From NCBI GenBank assembly GCA_902782665.1, contig CACZOA010000002.1:1-40725 (forward strand): a stretch of DNA of 40,725 nt. Direction: 5' to 3'. Origin of the DNA: an uncultured Bacteroidales bacterium. Lineage in GTDB: Bacteria > Bacteroidota > Bacteroidia > Bacteroidales > Paludibacteraceae. The notes beneath the pieces are model-generated. The model had not been told where the DNA came from, searched no databases, and saw only the letters and a program-made list of their open reading frames with translations. How positions within the stretch are numbered: position 1 is the stretch's first letter; the number at the start of each line of letters is the position of its first letter. A program made the position numbers and the translations under genes. Positions 32,655-40,725 of the stretch are shown piece by piece.

Positions 32655-34182
32655 TGCTGCCTCCTCCGTTGTTGTTAGAATTCTGGTTACCACCATTGTT
32701 GTTTGGTTGACCTCCATCCTGCTGGCCATTGTTTTGACGGTTGCCGGAATGGTTCTTGTTGCGACGGTGCTGATTGCGGTTACGGTTGTTATTGTTACCG
32801 TTGTTCTCACCGTTCTGCTGGTTGCCATTGTTTTCGCCGTTCTGCTGGTTGCCGTTCTCATTACGAGGCTGGCGGTTTTTCTGCTGGTTGTTGCGGTCAC
32901 GGTTACGGTTGTTGTTGCCGTTTCCTCCGTTCTGCTGGTTGCCCTCCTGAGCCTTGGCCTGGTTGCCATTCTCGTTGGCTGGTTGTTCGTTGGCAGACGG
33001 TGCTTCGTTGGCAGCGTTTTGCTGGTTTTGAGCTTCTGCGTCACCTCCGTTTCCAGCGTTCGCATTACGTTGGCGATCTTCTTTATTGCGGTTTTTATTC
33101 TTTTTCTTTTTCTTCTTGTCGAAACGAGTCAAGTCGTCCTGACCTACCACATTTTCGTAGTCTACAGACTTAGTTCCTTGTTCTCCCTTGTTGTCGCTTC
33201 CGAACGGTTCTACCTTCTCACCACGTTTGTTTCGTTCGATGATAGCTTTGACTTCATCCACAGTGAGGGTTACAAGGTTGACAGCCATGTTAGGGGCTGT
33301 GCTGTATTGCATTGTGCGGGCAAGAATATCGCTTTTGAAGTGATAGTAAGTGCCGTCAAGAGTCTCAAGCTGAATGTCGCGTGGAGGGAATTCTTTCTGA
33401 GCTTCAAGGTAAGTGTCCACCTCAAAGTTCATGCAACATTTCAATTTAGCGCACTGTCCTGCAAGTTTCTGAGGATTAGGTGATATATCCTGGTAGCGTG
33501 CGGATGAAGTAGACACCGACACGAAGTTGGACATCCATGAAGAGCAGCACAATGCGCGTCCGCATGGGCCGATACCACCGATTCTTCCAGCCTCCTGACG
33601 TGCTCCGATCTGACGCATCTCGATACGTACTTTGAAAGTGTCGGCAAGCACACGTATAAGCTGACGGAAATCCACACGTTCGTCGGCGATATAATAGAAG
33701 ATGGCTTTATTACCGTCGCCTTGGAACTCCACGTCGCCAATTTTCATATTCAGATTCAGGTCCTCAGCGATTTTGCGAGCCTTGATCATAGTCTCCTGTT
33801 CGCATGCTTTCACCTCTTCAAAATGGTCTAGGTCGCTCTGCTTCGATTTGCGGAAGATACGCTTGATATCAGCACGGTTAGGGTCGACGCGATTCTTCTT
33901 CATCTGAAGGAGCACCAATGGGCCAAGAAGAGAGACTCTTCCTATATCATGGCCTGGCATTGCCTCAACAGTGACCCAATCTCCTTTTTCAAGGAGAAGA
34001 TTGTTGGTGTTGCGGAAATAACCTTTGCGGGTGTTCTTGAAAGTCACCTCCACGAGGTCAGTGGTTTGCATAGCACCGGGCACATCGCAAAGCCAGTCGA
34101 ATGTATCTAATTTCAAGTCGGTGTGTTTGCTGCAGCCTTGGGCATTCATGTTGCATCCGCCACCGTTGTCTATACTACTCAT
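32647..34182 (-). CDS. ricT: PSP1/RicT (YaaT)-family protein with Asn/Gln-rich tail
   Basis: The first 330 or so residues are the PSP1 domain protein known as RicT/YaaT. It includes the cysteine-rich block GIGPCGRALCCSSW and CAKLKCCMNF, which in Bacillus helps hold iron-sulphur clusters in the Ric complex affecting RNA processing. The next 180 residues change to a Lys-rich patch and then Asn/Gln/Gly-rich low complexity (repeated GNQQNGENN), probably disordered. An N-terminal patch also has two cysteines (GGGCNMNAQGC). It lies between holB (12 bp gap) and gldH (8 bp overlap). The Bacteroidota role is not established. Confidence 0.88.
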   Translation of the reverse strand: MSSIDNGGGCNMNAQGCSKHTDLKLDTFDWLCDVPGAMQTTDLVEVTFKNTRKGYFRNTNNLLLEKGDWVTVEAMPGHDIGRVSLLGPLVLLQMKKNRVDPNRADIKRIFRKSKQSDLDHFEEVKACEQETMIKARKIAEDLNLNMKIGDVEFQGDGNKAIFYYIADERVDFRQLIRVLADTFKVRIEMRQIGARQEAGRIGGIGPCGRALCCSSWMSNFVSVSTSSARYQDISPNPQKLAGQCAKLKCCMNFEVDTYLEAQKEFPPRDIQLETLDGTYYHFKSDILARTMQYSTAPNMAVNLVTLTVDEVKAIIERNKRGEKVEPFGSDNKGEQGTKSVDYENVVGQDDLTRFDKKKKKKNKNRNKEDRQRNANAGNGGDAEAQNQQNAANEAPSANEQPANENGNQAKAQEGNQQNGGNGNNNRNRDRNNQQKNRQPRNENGNQQNGENNGNQQNGENNGNNNNRNRNQHRRNKNHSGNRQNNGQQDGGQPNNNGGNQNSNNNGGGSNE

Positions 34183-34194
34183 TAATTATATATT

Positions 34195-35325
34195 TTATTT
34201 TTTAAGCAGAGTCATCACTTTGAGAGCCAGATCATAGAAAATGATTTTAGACATTCCGTTTCTCTCAATGTGGAATTCCGCTTTTGATAATTCATCTACT
34301 AACTGCCATACATTCTTTTCGTTGATGAAGCGGGCGAATTTCGACGAGAAGGCATTTTCGTCGTTCGTCATATAGTTGAGCGACTGGTTGCCTACGTTGA
34401 GGATGAAATTCTCACGTATCATATGCTGGCAATATTGCAAAAAGGAGATCTGTTTTTTTCTCGACAGTTTCGCAAGTTCATTGCTCAGGTTGATGAGGTC
34501 GTCAAGGTCGCTGACATACGCCTTTCTCATCAGACGGATGAATGTGTCCAAGAAAGTGTTAGCTCCGTCGTCAAGCAGTTCGAACGCAGCGATGAGGCTG
34601 CCTTTGCTAAGGCGTGCTGCATACTGAATCTGATTGTCATCGGCATTGCTGTTCTTTGTTCTAATCGCATCTGCCAGCACCTTTTCCGGAAGAGCGTGCA
34701 TCACCACTCTTTGTGTACGCGACTGGATGGTTGGCAGGATATCGTCAGGCTTGTCGCTCACCAGAAGGAAGAGAGTTTTGCCGACGGGTTCCTCGATGCT
34801 TTTGAGCACTCGGTTGGAACACTCCGCTCCCATCAGTTCCGGATGCCAAATCACCACCACTTTGTATTCGCTCTCGCAGGCCTTCATCTGCAGTTTGCGG
34901 ATCAGCTCATTGCCTTCGCAGTTGTAGATGATGGGTTGTTTGGTGGCGACGCTGCTGAATTCCTCCTCCACCCATTTGTCGAGATTGAAGTAGGGCGACG
35001 TCGCAAACATTTCCCTCCACCCGTCGAGATGCTCCATACAGTATTCATCGCTTCCCGCAGGTTTCTTTTGGATGATCGGGAAGACGAAATGGAGATCCGG
35101 ATGTGCGAGCATAGCGTATTTTTTGCATGACGGGCATTGCCCGCAGGAGTCGTTCTCTCCTTTGTTTTCGCACGACACGTATTGGGCGTATGCTAATGCT
35201 AACGGCAATTTACCCACACCCTCCGGGCCACAGAACAGCTGAGCGTGCGGAATTCTGCCAGACTTGACAGCGTCGATGAGTTGTCGTTTGAGCTCATCGT
35301 GCCCGTATACATCGCGAAAAAACAT
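34195..35325 (-). CDS. holB: DNA polymerase III subunit delta prime
   Basis: The clamp-loader subunit delta prime is part of the AAA+ complex that places the sliding clamp on DNA. The 376 residues begin MFFRDVYGHDELKRQL and contain the P-loop-like GPEGVGK. A four-cysteine zinc module follows (Cys-x9-Cys-x2-Cys-x2-Cys, CENKGENDSCGQCPSC). Then come VVIWHPELMGAECSNRVLKSIEEP and a C-terminal helical collar. An in-frame longer start at 35568 would translate through a strong promoter, so ATG 35325 is chosen. It heads the holB-ricT-gldH-trmB unit. Confidence 0.92.
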   Translation of the reverse strand: MFFRDVYGHDELKRQLIDAVKSGRIPHAQLFCGPEGVGKLPLALAYAQYVSCENKGENDSCGQCPSCKKYAMLAHPDLHFVFPIIQKKPAGSDEYCMEHLDGWREMFATSPYFNLDKWVEEEFSSVATKQPIIYNCEGNELIRKLQMKACESEYKVVVIWHPELMGAECSNRVLKSIEEPVGKTLFLLVSDKPDDILPTIQSRTQRVVMHALPEKVLADAIRTKNSNADDNQIQYAARLSKGSLIAAFELLDDGANTFLDTFIRLMRKAYVSDLDDLINLSNELAKLSRKKQISFLQYCQHMIRENFILNVGNQSLNYMTNDENAFSSKFARFINEKNVWQLVDELSKAEFHIERNGMSKIIFYDLALKVMTLLKK

Positions 35326-35349
35326 TCTATGCAAAATTACACTTGTATG

Positions 35350-35381
35350 CAAAAATAATAAAGTTCGAAAATTTAAGCAAA
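35350..35381 (-). promoter_or_regulatory. Promoter of the holB-ricT-gldH unit
   Basis: On the minus strand, TTTG (35381-35378), a 20-bp spacer and TATTTTTG (35357-35350) match the Bacteroidota consensus exactly. The ATG at 35325 lies 24 bp downstream. A second box, TAATTTTG, lies nearer the gene. Confidence 0.7.
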
Positions 35382-35549
35382 TAAACCTGCGAATAAAATT
35401 TTTGAAGTGTGGTTTTGTGGTATTCGGAGATTGGGAAAATCTTATGTTTTTTATGAAAAAACGTAAAAAGAAGAGGACAAAAAGTCTAAAAAGAGCAGAT
35501 AAACTATATTGAAATTGGCTAAGAGAAAGATCTTTTGGATTCGCACTTG

Positions 35550-36491
35550 TTATTTCCCTACATACCAATCGTATGTCTTCTTGGTATAGAAAACAATCCT
35601 CTCCATCAACTCAGATGGCTGGATTTCGGTTGCCATTATTCCTGAGTTTAGAATCATAAATGCTATGCTGTCATAGTTGTCGGAATAGAAATGCAATACG
35701 TATGAATCGCTCAACTCTTCCTCGTAAACGAAGCCATAATACTCTTTCCAGTTGTCAAGGTAACGGTAAACATCTTTTTTGATACGGAAACTGATATTGG
35801 GAGTCTGGTCAAAGGGTTTCTGTGATTCGAGAAATTCGGAAATAGAGAGTATATCATCTTTAGAGCATGTCAAGTCGGTGACTTGAAGGTTGGTGATTCT
35901 GTCAAGACGAAAATCACGATAATCTTTTCTCAGTCGGCACCAAGCAAACAGATGCCAATTGCCGAGATAGTTGCATAGCCCCACGCATTCGAGCATACGT
36001 TCCACTGGCTCTGTCTCTTTTAATGATACATATTTGATTTTCAGTATTTTTCTATCGGTGATGGCTTTCTGAATATCGCTGATGTATAGGTTTTTGACGG
36101 GATTGTTACCGATCACTTCGACGTGTTTGGAAATAGTCTCTGCAGTCTCTTTCTCCTGTGGTTTCAGGATGGCTTTTATTTTGAAAAGTGCACTTTCGTA
36201 ATCTTTGTTGACGGTGCGGTCGGAGTTTTGTGAAAACAACTTTGCTCCCATGATCAGTGCTGATGCCTCCTCTTTGGTGAAAGCAACAGGACGTAGTGTA
36301 TAATTGTCGTTGATGAAATATCCGACGCCAGCCTCTGCTCCTATTGGAATACCGCTCTCTTCAAGAGCACGGATATCTCTGTAGATGGTTCTTAAACTTA
36401 GGTCGAACCTGTCGGCAAGTTCTTGGGCAGTCACCACTTTTTTTGACTGCAGATGTGTGAGAATAGCCTGAAGGCGGTCGGTGCGATTCAT
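35550..36491 (-). CDS. YafY-type transcriptional regulator, HTH-WYL
   Basis: The 313-residue regulator has an N-terminal winged HTH (residues about 1-55, VVTAQELADRFDLSLRTIYR). A WYL domain follows (about 135-220, ISDIQKAITDRKILKIKYVS and LGNWHLFAWC), then a C-terminal WCX-type extension. WYL domains sense small ligands or nucleic acid. ATG 36491 (MNRTDRLQ) is the family start; the only longer in-frame start is a TTG. A GyrI-like ligand-binding protein gene lies upstream on the same strand, separated by a 10-bp inverted repeat that could be the regulator's own operator. Confidence 0.88.
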   Translation of the reverse strand: MNRTDRLQAILTHLQSKKVVTAQELADRFDLSLRTIYRDIRALEESGIPIGAEAGVGYFINDNYTLRPVAFTKEEASALIMGAKLFSQNSDRTVNKDYESALFKIKAILKPQEKETAETISKHVEVIGNNPVKNLYISDIQKAITDRKILKIKYVSLKETEPVERMLECVGLCNYLGNWHLFAWCRLRKDYRDFRLDRITNLQVTDLTCSKDDILSISEFLESQKPFDQTPNISFRIKKDVYRYLDNWKEYYGFVYEEELSDSYVLHFYSDNYDSIAFMILNSGIMATEIQPSELMERIVFYTKKTYDWYVGK

Positions 36492-36527
36492 TTTGTCTTT
36501 ATTAATCAAGTGTTGCAATTATAGCAA

Positions 36528-36573
36528 ATCACCACAAATTAATCAAAGGTTATTTTGAAAAACTTGTGGTGAT
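36528..36573. promoter_or_regulatory. Inverted repeat between GyrI-like and WYL regulator genes
   Basis: ATCACCACAA (36528-36537) and TTGTGGTGAT (36564-36573) are exact inverted 10-mers 26 bases apart, 37 bp upstream of the WYL ATG. It may be an operator for the regulator or a terminator of the upstream gene; there is no good T run. Confidence 0.5.
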
Positions 36574-36603
36574 CAGATCGTCATATTGTGATAAACAAGT
36601 TTT

Positions 36604-37062
36604 TTAGACCAGTCCTATCATCACTTCTGTGATACAGTTTTCCTGATTCTCAAAATCACAACGGATGTAAACCTCACGTGTTATACCTGTTATCTGAAGA
36701 GTGTTGTCTGCGACATGTTTCATCAGTTTGCAGTAGACAGGTCCGAGTTCAGCCCAAGGCCCTTCGTGAAGTGTCTGAAGTGCTTTGAATTCACCGATCT
36801 CACCGATTTCGAATCCTTCTGGTTTCAAACCGTTTCCTTCGCCCATGATAGGAAGCATTATTTCCAGTTGGAATACAGTGTCAGGTTTGCCATCAGCTCC
36901 TGTATACTGCCAAATCTGAGGCTCATAGGTTTGATAACCGCATTTTTGAGCCTCAGCATAAAGTTCGGTTGGCTTTGTACCTGTGTACTTGTCGAGCTCT
37001 TTGAGAGTTGCTTTGGTAGTGAATTTCATCACTTTCTTTGCCTTTACTGTTGTTATTCTCAT
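36604..37062 (-). CDS. GyrI-like small-molecule-binding protein
   Basis: The 152-residue protein matches the GyrI/AraC effector-binding (BacR-type) fold. It has two beta-alpha repeats with FQLEIMLPIMGEG in the first and ALQTLHEGPWAELGPVYCKL in the second; a ligand-facing Glu-Gly-Pro-Trp segment is typical. Stand-alone proteins of this kind are often controlled by a neighbouring YafY/WYL regulator, as arranged here. It has no DNA-binding domain. Its ligand is unknown. A TACCTTTG -7 box lies upstream at 37124-37117. Confidence 0.75.
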   Translation of the reverse strand: MRITTVKAKKVMKFTTKATLKELDKYTGTKPTELYAEAQKCGYQTYEPQIWQYTGADGKPDTVFQLEIMLPIMGEGNGLKPEGFEIGEIGEFKALQTLHEGPWAELGPVYCKLMKHVADNTLQITGITREVYIRCDFENQENCITEVMIGLV

Positions 37063-37116
37063 TTTTTTAGAAATTAAAGATTAATACTAATGTCGATCCT
37101 TTTTGTTTCGACATGA

Positions 37117-37124
37117 CAAAGGTA
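37117..37124 (-). promoter_or_regulatory. -7 box for the GyrI-like gene
   Basis: The minus-strand TACCTTTG fits TAnnTTTG, 54 bp upstream of ATG 37062. No -33 box at standard spacing. Confidence 0.4.
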
Positions 37125-37305
37125 AAATGGGGCAAGTGACAACATTATGTCAGTAGGGTTTGCGGATTTTTGAAATATTTAAGTGAAAAAAGGGGAGGTA
37201 TCAACCTAAAAATCGGGGAATTTAAAAATAATAATTAATTTTGGAGACAGTTAATAGGGTTTTAATGCGAATAAAAAAGCATTTTATTTTTAGTTAGTTA
37301 GGTTT

Positions 37306-39846
37306 ATGATGAGTTTATTTTCTAAAAGCAAGATAGGGATTATACTGTCCATGCTTGCATTTTCGTTTAACTCCTTGTTCGCGAAAGTTTCTATAACAGA
37401 AATTATGCAGAGCAACTTTGGTGGAGTGTTGGATTATTATAATGAATACCCGGATTCTTGGGTAGAGGTTCATAATTCAAGTGATCAAGAAATTGATTTA
37501 ATAGGTTATTCTATTTCGGAGGTCAACAATGTTGATTCTGCCTACACATTGTATGAATCTTTGGAGATACCTGCTGATGGTTATGCTCTTATTTATTGTG
37601 ACAAGGAGAATAAGAGACAACATACGGATTTCAGATTAAACTCTGACAAACCAGGCGTTGTTTATTTGTGGGACAACAATGGTGTGTTGGTGGATTCTCT
37701 TCCGTATCCTGAAATGATTTCTCCTGAAGTTTCTTGGGGACGTCTGCCAGATTTTCCTGATAGTTTGTCTCATTTTAGGATCTCTACTCCTGAAAAAGAG
37801 AACAATAATACCAATTGTGAGAGGGTTTTAAAAAAGGTGGATTTTTCAGTTAATGGTGGAGTTAAAAAAGAGCCGTTTTTCTTAAAGTTGAGTTTGAAAG
37901 GTGACTATCCTGAAGATGCGGTTATCAGATATACGACTGATGGTAAGGAGCCGACAGAGAATAGTAAATTGTATGAGGATTCTATTTATATCAGTAAAAC
38001 GACAGTTGTCAGAGCTAAACCTTTTAGCGATAGTGCGATCAGCAAAATCAGTAAAACTCAAACGTATTTCTTTGATATTGACAACAAGATGCCTATCATC
38101 AATATTGTTTGTGATAAGGATTATCTGTACAGTAAAAATATAGGTATTTTATCGAGTGCAACCGATTATGCGAGGTCTCATGGAGACAATCCTTCCCCAA
38201 GATCATGGATGGGTGATTATAACTATTTATACAATTGGCGCAGACCAATCAATGTGGAGTATTATTCAGGGGACTCTTTGGACTCCGGTTTCAACCAATT
38301 GTCTGAGACTCGTGTGAGTGGCAATGTTTCACGTGAAAGTGCAACAAATAAATCTATGGTCATTTATGCCAACAAACGATTTGGCGATAAGCATTTCAAG
38401 GGCGTTTTTTGGGGACATTTGAGACCAGATGCAGATAAACAGAAGAGTATGACGATACGATCTTCGGGTCAAACTGATAACTTTATGGAGGCACTCAAAG
38501 ATATGCTTTCACAGACTGCTATCGGGCGATTTGCCAGATATTATGATGTTGATTTTCAAGCTCAACGAAATGTACAATTTTGCATCAACGGTGTATACAA
38601 GCAGGTTATGCATTTACAGGAGCGTGATAATGATGATATGATTTGGGCTAACCACAATAAGGTAAGCGACATCGAATATGTGGAAACTAGTACGGGAATT
38701 TATGATAATTGGTTAGATGAGGAGTCGTATCCAAACTATGTTCATTTCAGGGAAACATTCCAATCACGCATGTCCACTTATGAGCAAATGGCGGAATTGT
38801 TGGATGTTAATGCATTCATGAATTACGTGTCGACGCAGGCATATTTCGCGAATGTTGATTTCCCATATAATAACATTGCCATTTGGTATGATAAGCAAGG
38901 AACAAAAAAATGGCGTTGGATCATGAAGGATTTGGATGGTACGATGTATTATGCCTTATATCCATACTATAATTTCTTATTGAGAGTGAAACCATTTGAG
39001 GAATTTGATTGGGCAAATTCGAAGTCGGCATGTGAAGTATATAAAAAGATGTTCTCTTTGGATAAATTCAAGCATCCATACATTGACAGAACATGTGTCT
39101 TAGCTGGTACGGCATTCTCTAAGAACACGATAGATTATATGTTGGATAGTCTTACTACTGATATGTCGTTAGCTTTGAAGGCTGATGAAATGCGAAACTT
39201 TTTGGTAGAAACTGAAGAATTTTATGAATGGAGTGAAGTACGTAATAAATTCTACTGTTTTAATCTGAGCGATTTCTTTGATTTGGGAGATACAATACAA
39301 ATGACAGTCAAGGGATTGTATAAAGATTCGATAATCTACGTCAACAATAACCCTTTGATGGAGAATAAGTTTGAAGGTTATTTTTTTGAGGGACGTGATC
39401 TGTATCTGACTCATGACGACAAGTTAGATATATATGGCCTTGGTTGTGCTGATACTGATAAAATCACATATTTGGATTTGGGCACTCCTATCCAAACAAC
39501 AGACTCTATTGCAACACGATGGACAATTTCATATTCTCTGGATGGAGAACGTGTGAAAGAGCATTATACAAATGATAATCTTCATTATAAGATTCCAGTT
39601 GGAGCAAAAGATGTCAATATTGTAGACGGATATGTAGGACAAGGTTTATTGACACCTTCTCATAACATTCCAAACTGTAGACCAGAAAACCTCACTTATA
39701 TGGTTTATAGTGTAGGAGGAATGTTTATTGGAAAGTTCAATTATGCGGAAATCTGTGAATTCAAACAGAAAGAAGATATAAATATTGTTGTGGCGTTAGA
39801 TTCTACGGGTAGAAAAATATATTCGATCAAATTGATGAAAGAATGA
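37306..39846 (+). CDS. Secreted CotH-family protein with lamin-tail and chitobiase-like domains
   Basis: The 846-residue protein has a cleavable signal peptide (about 1-26, ...NSLFA). Next comes a lamin-tail-like domain (about 27-150), then a chitobiase/beta-hexosaminidase C-terminal-type segment (about 200-255, IRYTTDGKEPTENSKLYEDS). The CotH kinase-like domain follows (about 300-620) and includes RWIMKDLDGTMYY, the likely active-site region. CotH proteins phosphorylate other proteins in Bacillus spores. The last 45 or so residues (VYSVGGMFIGKF...DSTGRKIYSIKLMKE) look like a short type IX secretion sorting domain, which would place it on the surface. Target and role are unknown. It is monocistronic with a terminator after it. 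Confidence 0.8.
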   Translation: MMSLFSKSKIGIILSMLAFSFNSLFAKVSITEIMQSNFGGVLDYYNEYPDSWVEVHNSSDQEIDLIGYSISEVNNVDSAYTLYESLEIPADGYALIYCDKENKRQHTDFRLNSDKPGVVYLWDNNGVLVDSLPYPEMISPEVSWGRLPDFPDSLSHFRISTPEKENNNTNCERVLKKVDFSVNGGVKKEPFFLKLSLKGDYPEDAVIRYTTDGKEPTENSKLYEDSIYISKTTVVRAKPFSDSAISKISKTQTYFFDIDNKMPIINIVCDKDYLYSKNIGILSSATDYARSHGDNPSPRSWMGDYNYLYNWRRPINVEYYSGDSLDSGFNQLSETRVSGNVSRESATNKSMVIYANKRFGDKHFKGVFWGHLRPDADKQKSMTIRSSGQTDNFMEALKDMLSQTAIGRFARYYDVDFQAQRNVQFCINGVYKQVMHLQERDNDDMIWANHNKVSDIEYVETSTGIYDNWLDEESYPNYVHFRETFQSRMSTYEQMAELLDVNAFMNYVSTQAYFANVDFPYNNIAIWYDKQGTKKWRWIMKDLDGTMYYALYPYYNFLLRVKPFEEFDWANSKSACEVYKKMFSLDKFKHPYIDRTCVLAGTAFSKNTIDYMLDSLTTDMSLALKADEMRNFLVETEEFYEWSEVRNKFYCFNLSDFFDLGDTIQMTVKGLYKDSIIYVNNNPLMENKFEGYFFEGRDLYLTHDDKLDIYGLGCADTDKITYLDLGTPIQTTDSIATRWTISYSLDGERVKEHYTNDNLHYKIPVGAKDVNIVDGYVGQGLLTPSHNIPNCRPENLTYMVYSVGGMFIGKFNYAEICEFKQKEDINIVVALDSTGRKIYSIKLMKE

Positions 39847-39903
39847 CTTTAATTAGAATTTTCAGCGAGTGTTGTAATTAAAGTTAGAAACTTGAATTTA
39901 TTT

Positions 39904-39940
39904 AACAGTGGGGAATCTGCGGATTCTCTACTGTTTTTAT
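39904..39940 (+). terminator. Terminator of the CotH-family gene
   Basis: Arms 39904-39917 and 39922-39935 pair along 14 bases with two G-T wobbles around loop TGCG, followed by TTTAT. It lies 57 bp after the stop. Confidence 0.8.
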
Positions 39941-40021
39941 TTAAAAATGAAGCTAAACATGGTCGTTTTTAATGGTTTTTCCACAAAAAACAGAAAATAA
40001 TTCAAAATAAAATAATAAATG

Positions 40022-40053
40022 TTGTGCACGATATAAATATTTTATTATTTTTG
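40022..40053 (+). promoter_or_regulatory. Promoter of the glutathione peroxidase gene
   Basis: TTG (40022-40024), a 21-bp spacer and TATTTTTG (40046-40053) fit the Bacteroidota consensus. The leader to ATG 40127 is about 65 nt. Confidence 0.65.
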
Positions 40054-40126
40054 CATTGAGTTCAGTAAGAGATTGATTATTCGTCTTTGCTGAATAAGGA
40101 AAATGAGTCGCAAACGATAAAAAATT

Positions 40127-40690
40127 ATGATTATGGGTATCTACGACATCAAAGTGATAAAGCGTGAGAATCTTCAGGATAAGGAGGTTTCACTAAGTGA
40201 GTATCAGGGTAAGGTTATGCTGATAGTCAATACAGCGACAGGTTGTGGTTTAACACCTCAGTATGAGGCATTGGAGAAACTTTACCGCAAATATCAGATG
40301 GTTGGATTTACAATCCTTGATTTCCCTTGCAACCAGTTTATGGAGCAGGCTAAGGGGAACGATGAGGAAATTTCTTCATTCTGCACATTGAAGTACGACA
40401 CTACTTTTCCTCGTTTCAAAAAGATAGATGTGAATGGGGAAAACGAATCTCCACTCTACACTTTCTTGAAAAATGCTATTAAGGAGCGTGATGATAATGG
40501 ATTCAGTTTTAAGAATCTGCTTCTTTCGTTTACGTCAAAAATCAATGGTAAGAGTGGTAAGAAGAGTGATATCAAGTGGAATTTCGAAAAATTCCTGGTG
40601 GATAAGAACGGTAATGTTGTGAAGCGTTTTGCTCCGACAGTAACGCCAGGAGAGATTGAGTCGGAAATCGTTAATCTGCTGAAGGTTTGA
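40127..40690 (+). CDS. Glutathione peroxidase-family thiol peroxidase
   Basis: The 187-residue thioredoxin-fold enzyme reduces peroxides. The active-site set is present: peroxidatic Cys40 in TATGCG, Gln74 in NQFMEQ, and Trp in KWNFEKF. The standard FPCNQF motif is kept, and another cysteine (SSFCTLKY) can act as resolving Cys, so thioredoxin rather than glutathione is the likely reductant. Between the FPRF region and KWNF there is a Lys/Ser-rich loop typical of the family. The start may be ATG 40127 or ATG 40133 (MGIYDIK). It ends 35 bp before the window edge. Confidence 0.92.
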   Translation: MIMGIYDIKVIKRENLQDKEVSLSEYQGKVMLIVNTATGCGLTPQYEALEKLYRKYQMVGFTILDFPCNQFMEQAKGNDEEISSFCTLKYDTTFPRFKKIDVNGENESPLYTFLKNAIKERDDNGFSFKNLLLSFTSKINGKSGKKSDIKWNFEKFLVDKNGNVVKRFAPTVTPGEIESEIVNLLKV

Positions 40691-40725
40691 TAATAAGCAA
40701 GATAAATTTTGGATGATTTGGTAGA

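Noticed and set aside
32655-33065. N-terminal extension of the gldH frame
   Set aside because: It is the ricT Asn/Gln-rich tail read in another frame (Thr/Arg-rich); gldH has its own lipoprotein signal at ATG 32654.
35326-35568. Longer start for holB
   Set aside because: It would translate through a consensus promoter; the family start MFFRDVYG is at 35325.
1-40725. tRNA, rRNA, CRISPR array or intact insertion sequence
   Set aside because: No cloverleaf, rRNA-like sequence, regularly spaced repeats or transposase frame was recognised by eye; a short tRNA could still be missed.

Overview
The window is a piece of a Bacteroidales-type (Bacteroidota) chromosome. Three things point there. Many genes are preceded by the Bacteroidota -7 promoter box TAnnTTTG, often as TATTTTTG, with no clear Shine-Dalgarno. 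Gene order is typical of the group: ftsX-DUF3098-uppP-truB-queA, purH-mreB-mreC-mreD-mrdA-rodA and holB-ricT-gldH. The left end carries a Bacteroides-style conjugation gene. I cannot place it to genus.

Layout. (1) 1-3010: conjugation genes. A partial VirD4/TraG-type coupling protein (MobC-like) runs off the left edge on the minus strand. A small membrane protein and a short TraM-like protein diverge from it. A large perfect hairpin at 3071-3119 separates them from core genes. (2) 3160-7490, minus strand: PfkB sugar kinase, aroC, two tandem SlyD-like FKBP isomerases and a CNNM/CBS membrane protein. (3) 7490-10260: about 635 bp of non-coding DNA, then a convergent type II restriction-modification pair. 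(4) 10262-14245, plus strand: ftsX, DUF3098, uppP, truB, queA. (5) 14410-16444: two lipoprotein genes, one with an HELAH zinc-protease motif. The pair is followed, and the preceding queA region ends, with near-identical hairpins. (6) 16727-24569, plus strand: a one-domain PurH (IMP cyclohydrolase only), the elongasome genes mreBCD-mrdA-rodA, a DprA-like protein and a HAD phosphatase. (7) 24566-26712, minus strand: a Rieske-like lipoprotein lacking the usual histidines, a methyltransferase and a gamma-carbonic-anhydrase-like protein. (8) 27012-27663: a HigB/HigA toxin-antitoxin pair whose toxin gene has an internal stop. (9) 27742-35325, minus strand: rlmL-like methyltransferase with a charged repeat tail, a conserved helical protein, polyprenyl synthase, trmB, gldH, ricT and holB. 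(10) 35550-40690: WYL-domain regulator, GyrI-like protein, a large secreted CotH-family protein and glutathione peroxidase.

How the genes work together. The central block serves the cell envelope and division: FtsX activates wall hydrolysis, UppP recycles the lipid carrier, and MreBCD/PBP2/RodA build the lateral wall. TruB, QueA, TrmB and the RlmL-like enzyme modify RNA. Accessory material (conjugation genes, R-M pair, lipoprotein pair, toxin-antitoxin) sits between these blocks.

I found no fully convincing new system. The best leads are the HELAH lipoprotein pair, the one-domain PurH, the Rieske-like protein with four cysteines and no ligand histidines, the atypical DprA-like protein inside the mre operon, the broken HigB, and several families of intergenic palindromes. 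No tRNA, rRNA, CRISPR array or complete insertion sequence was seen.
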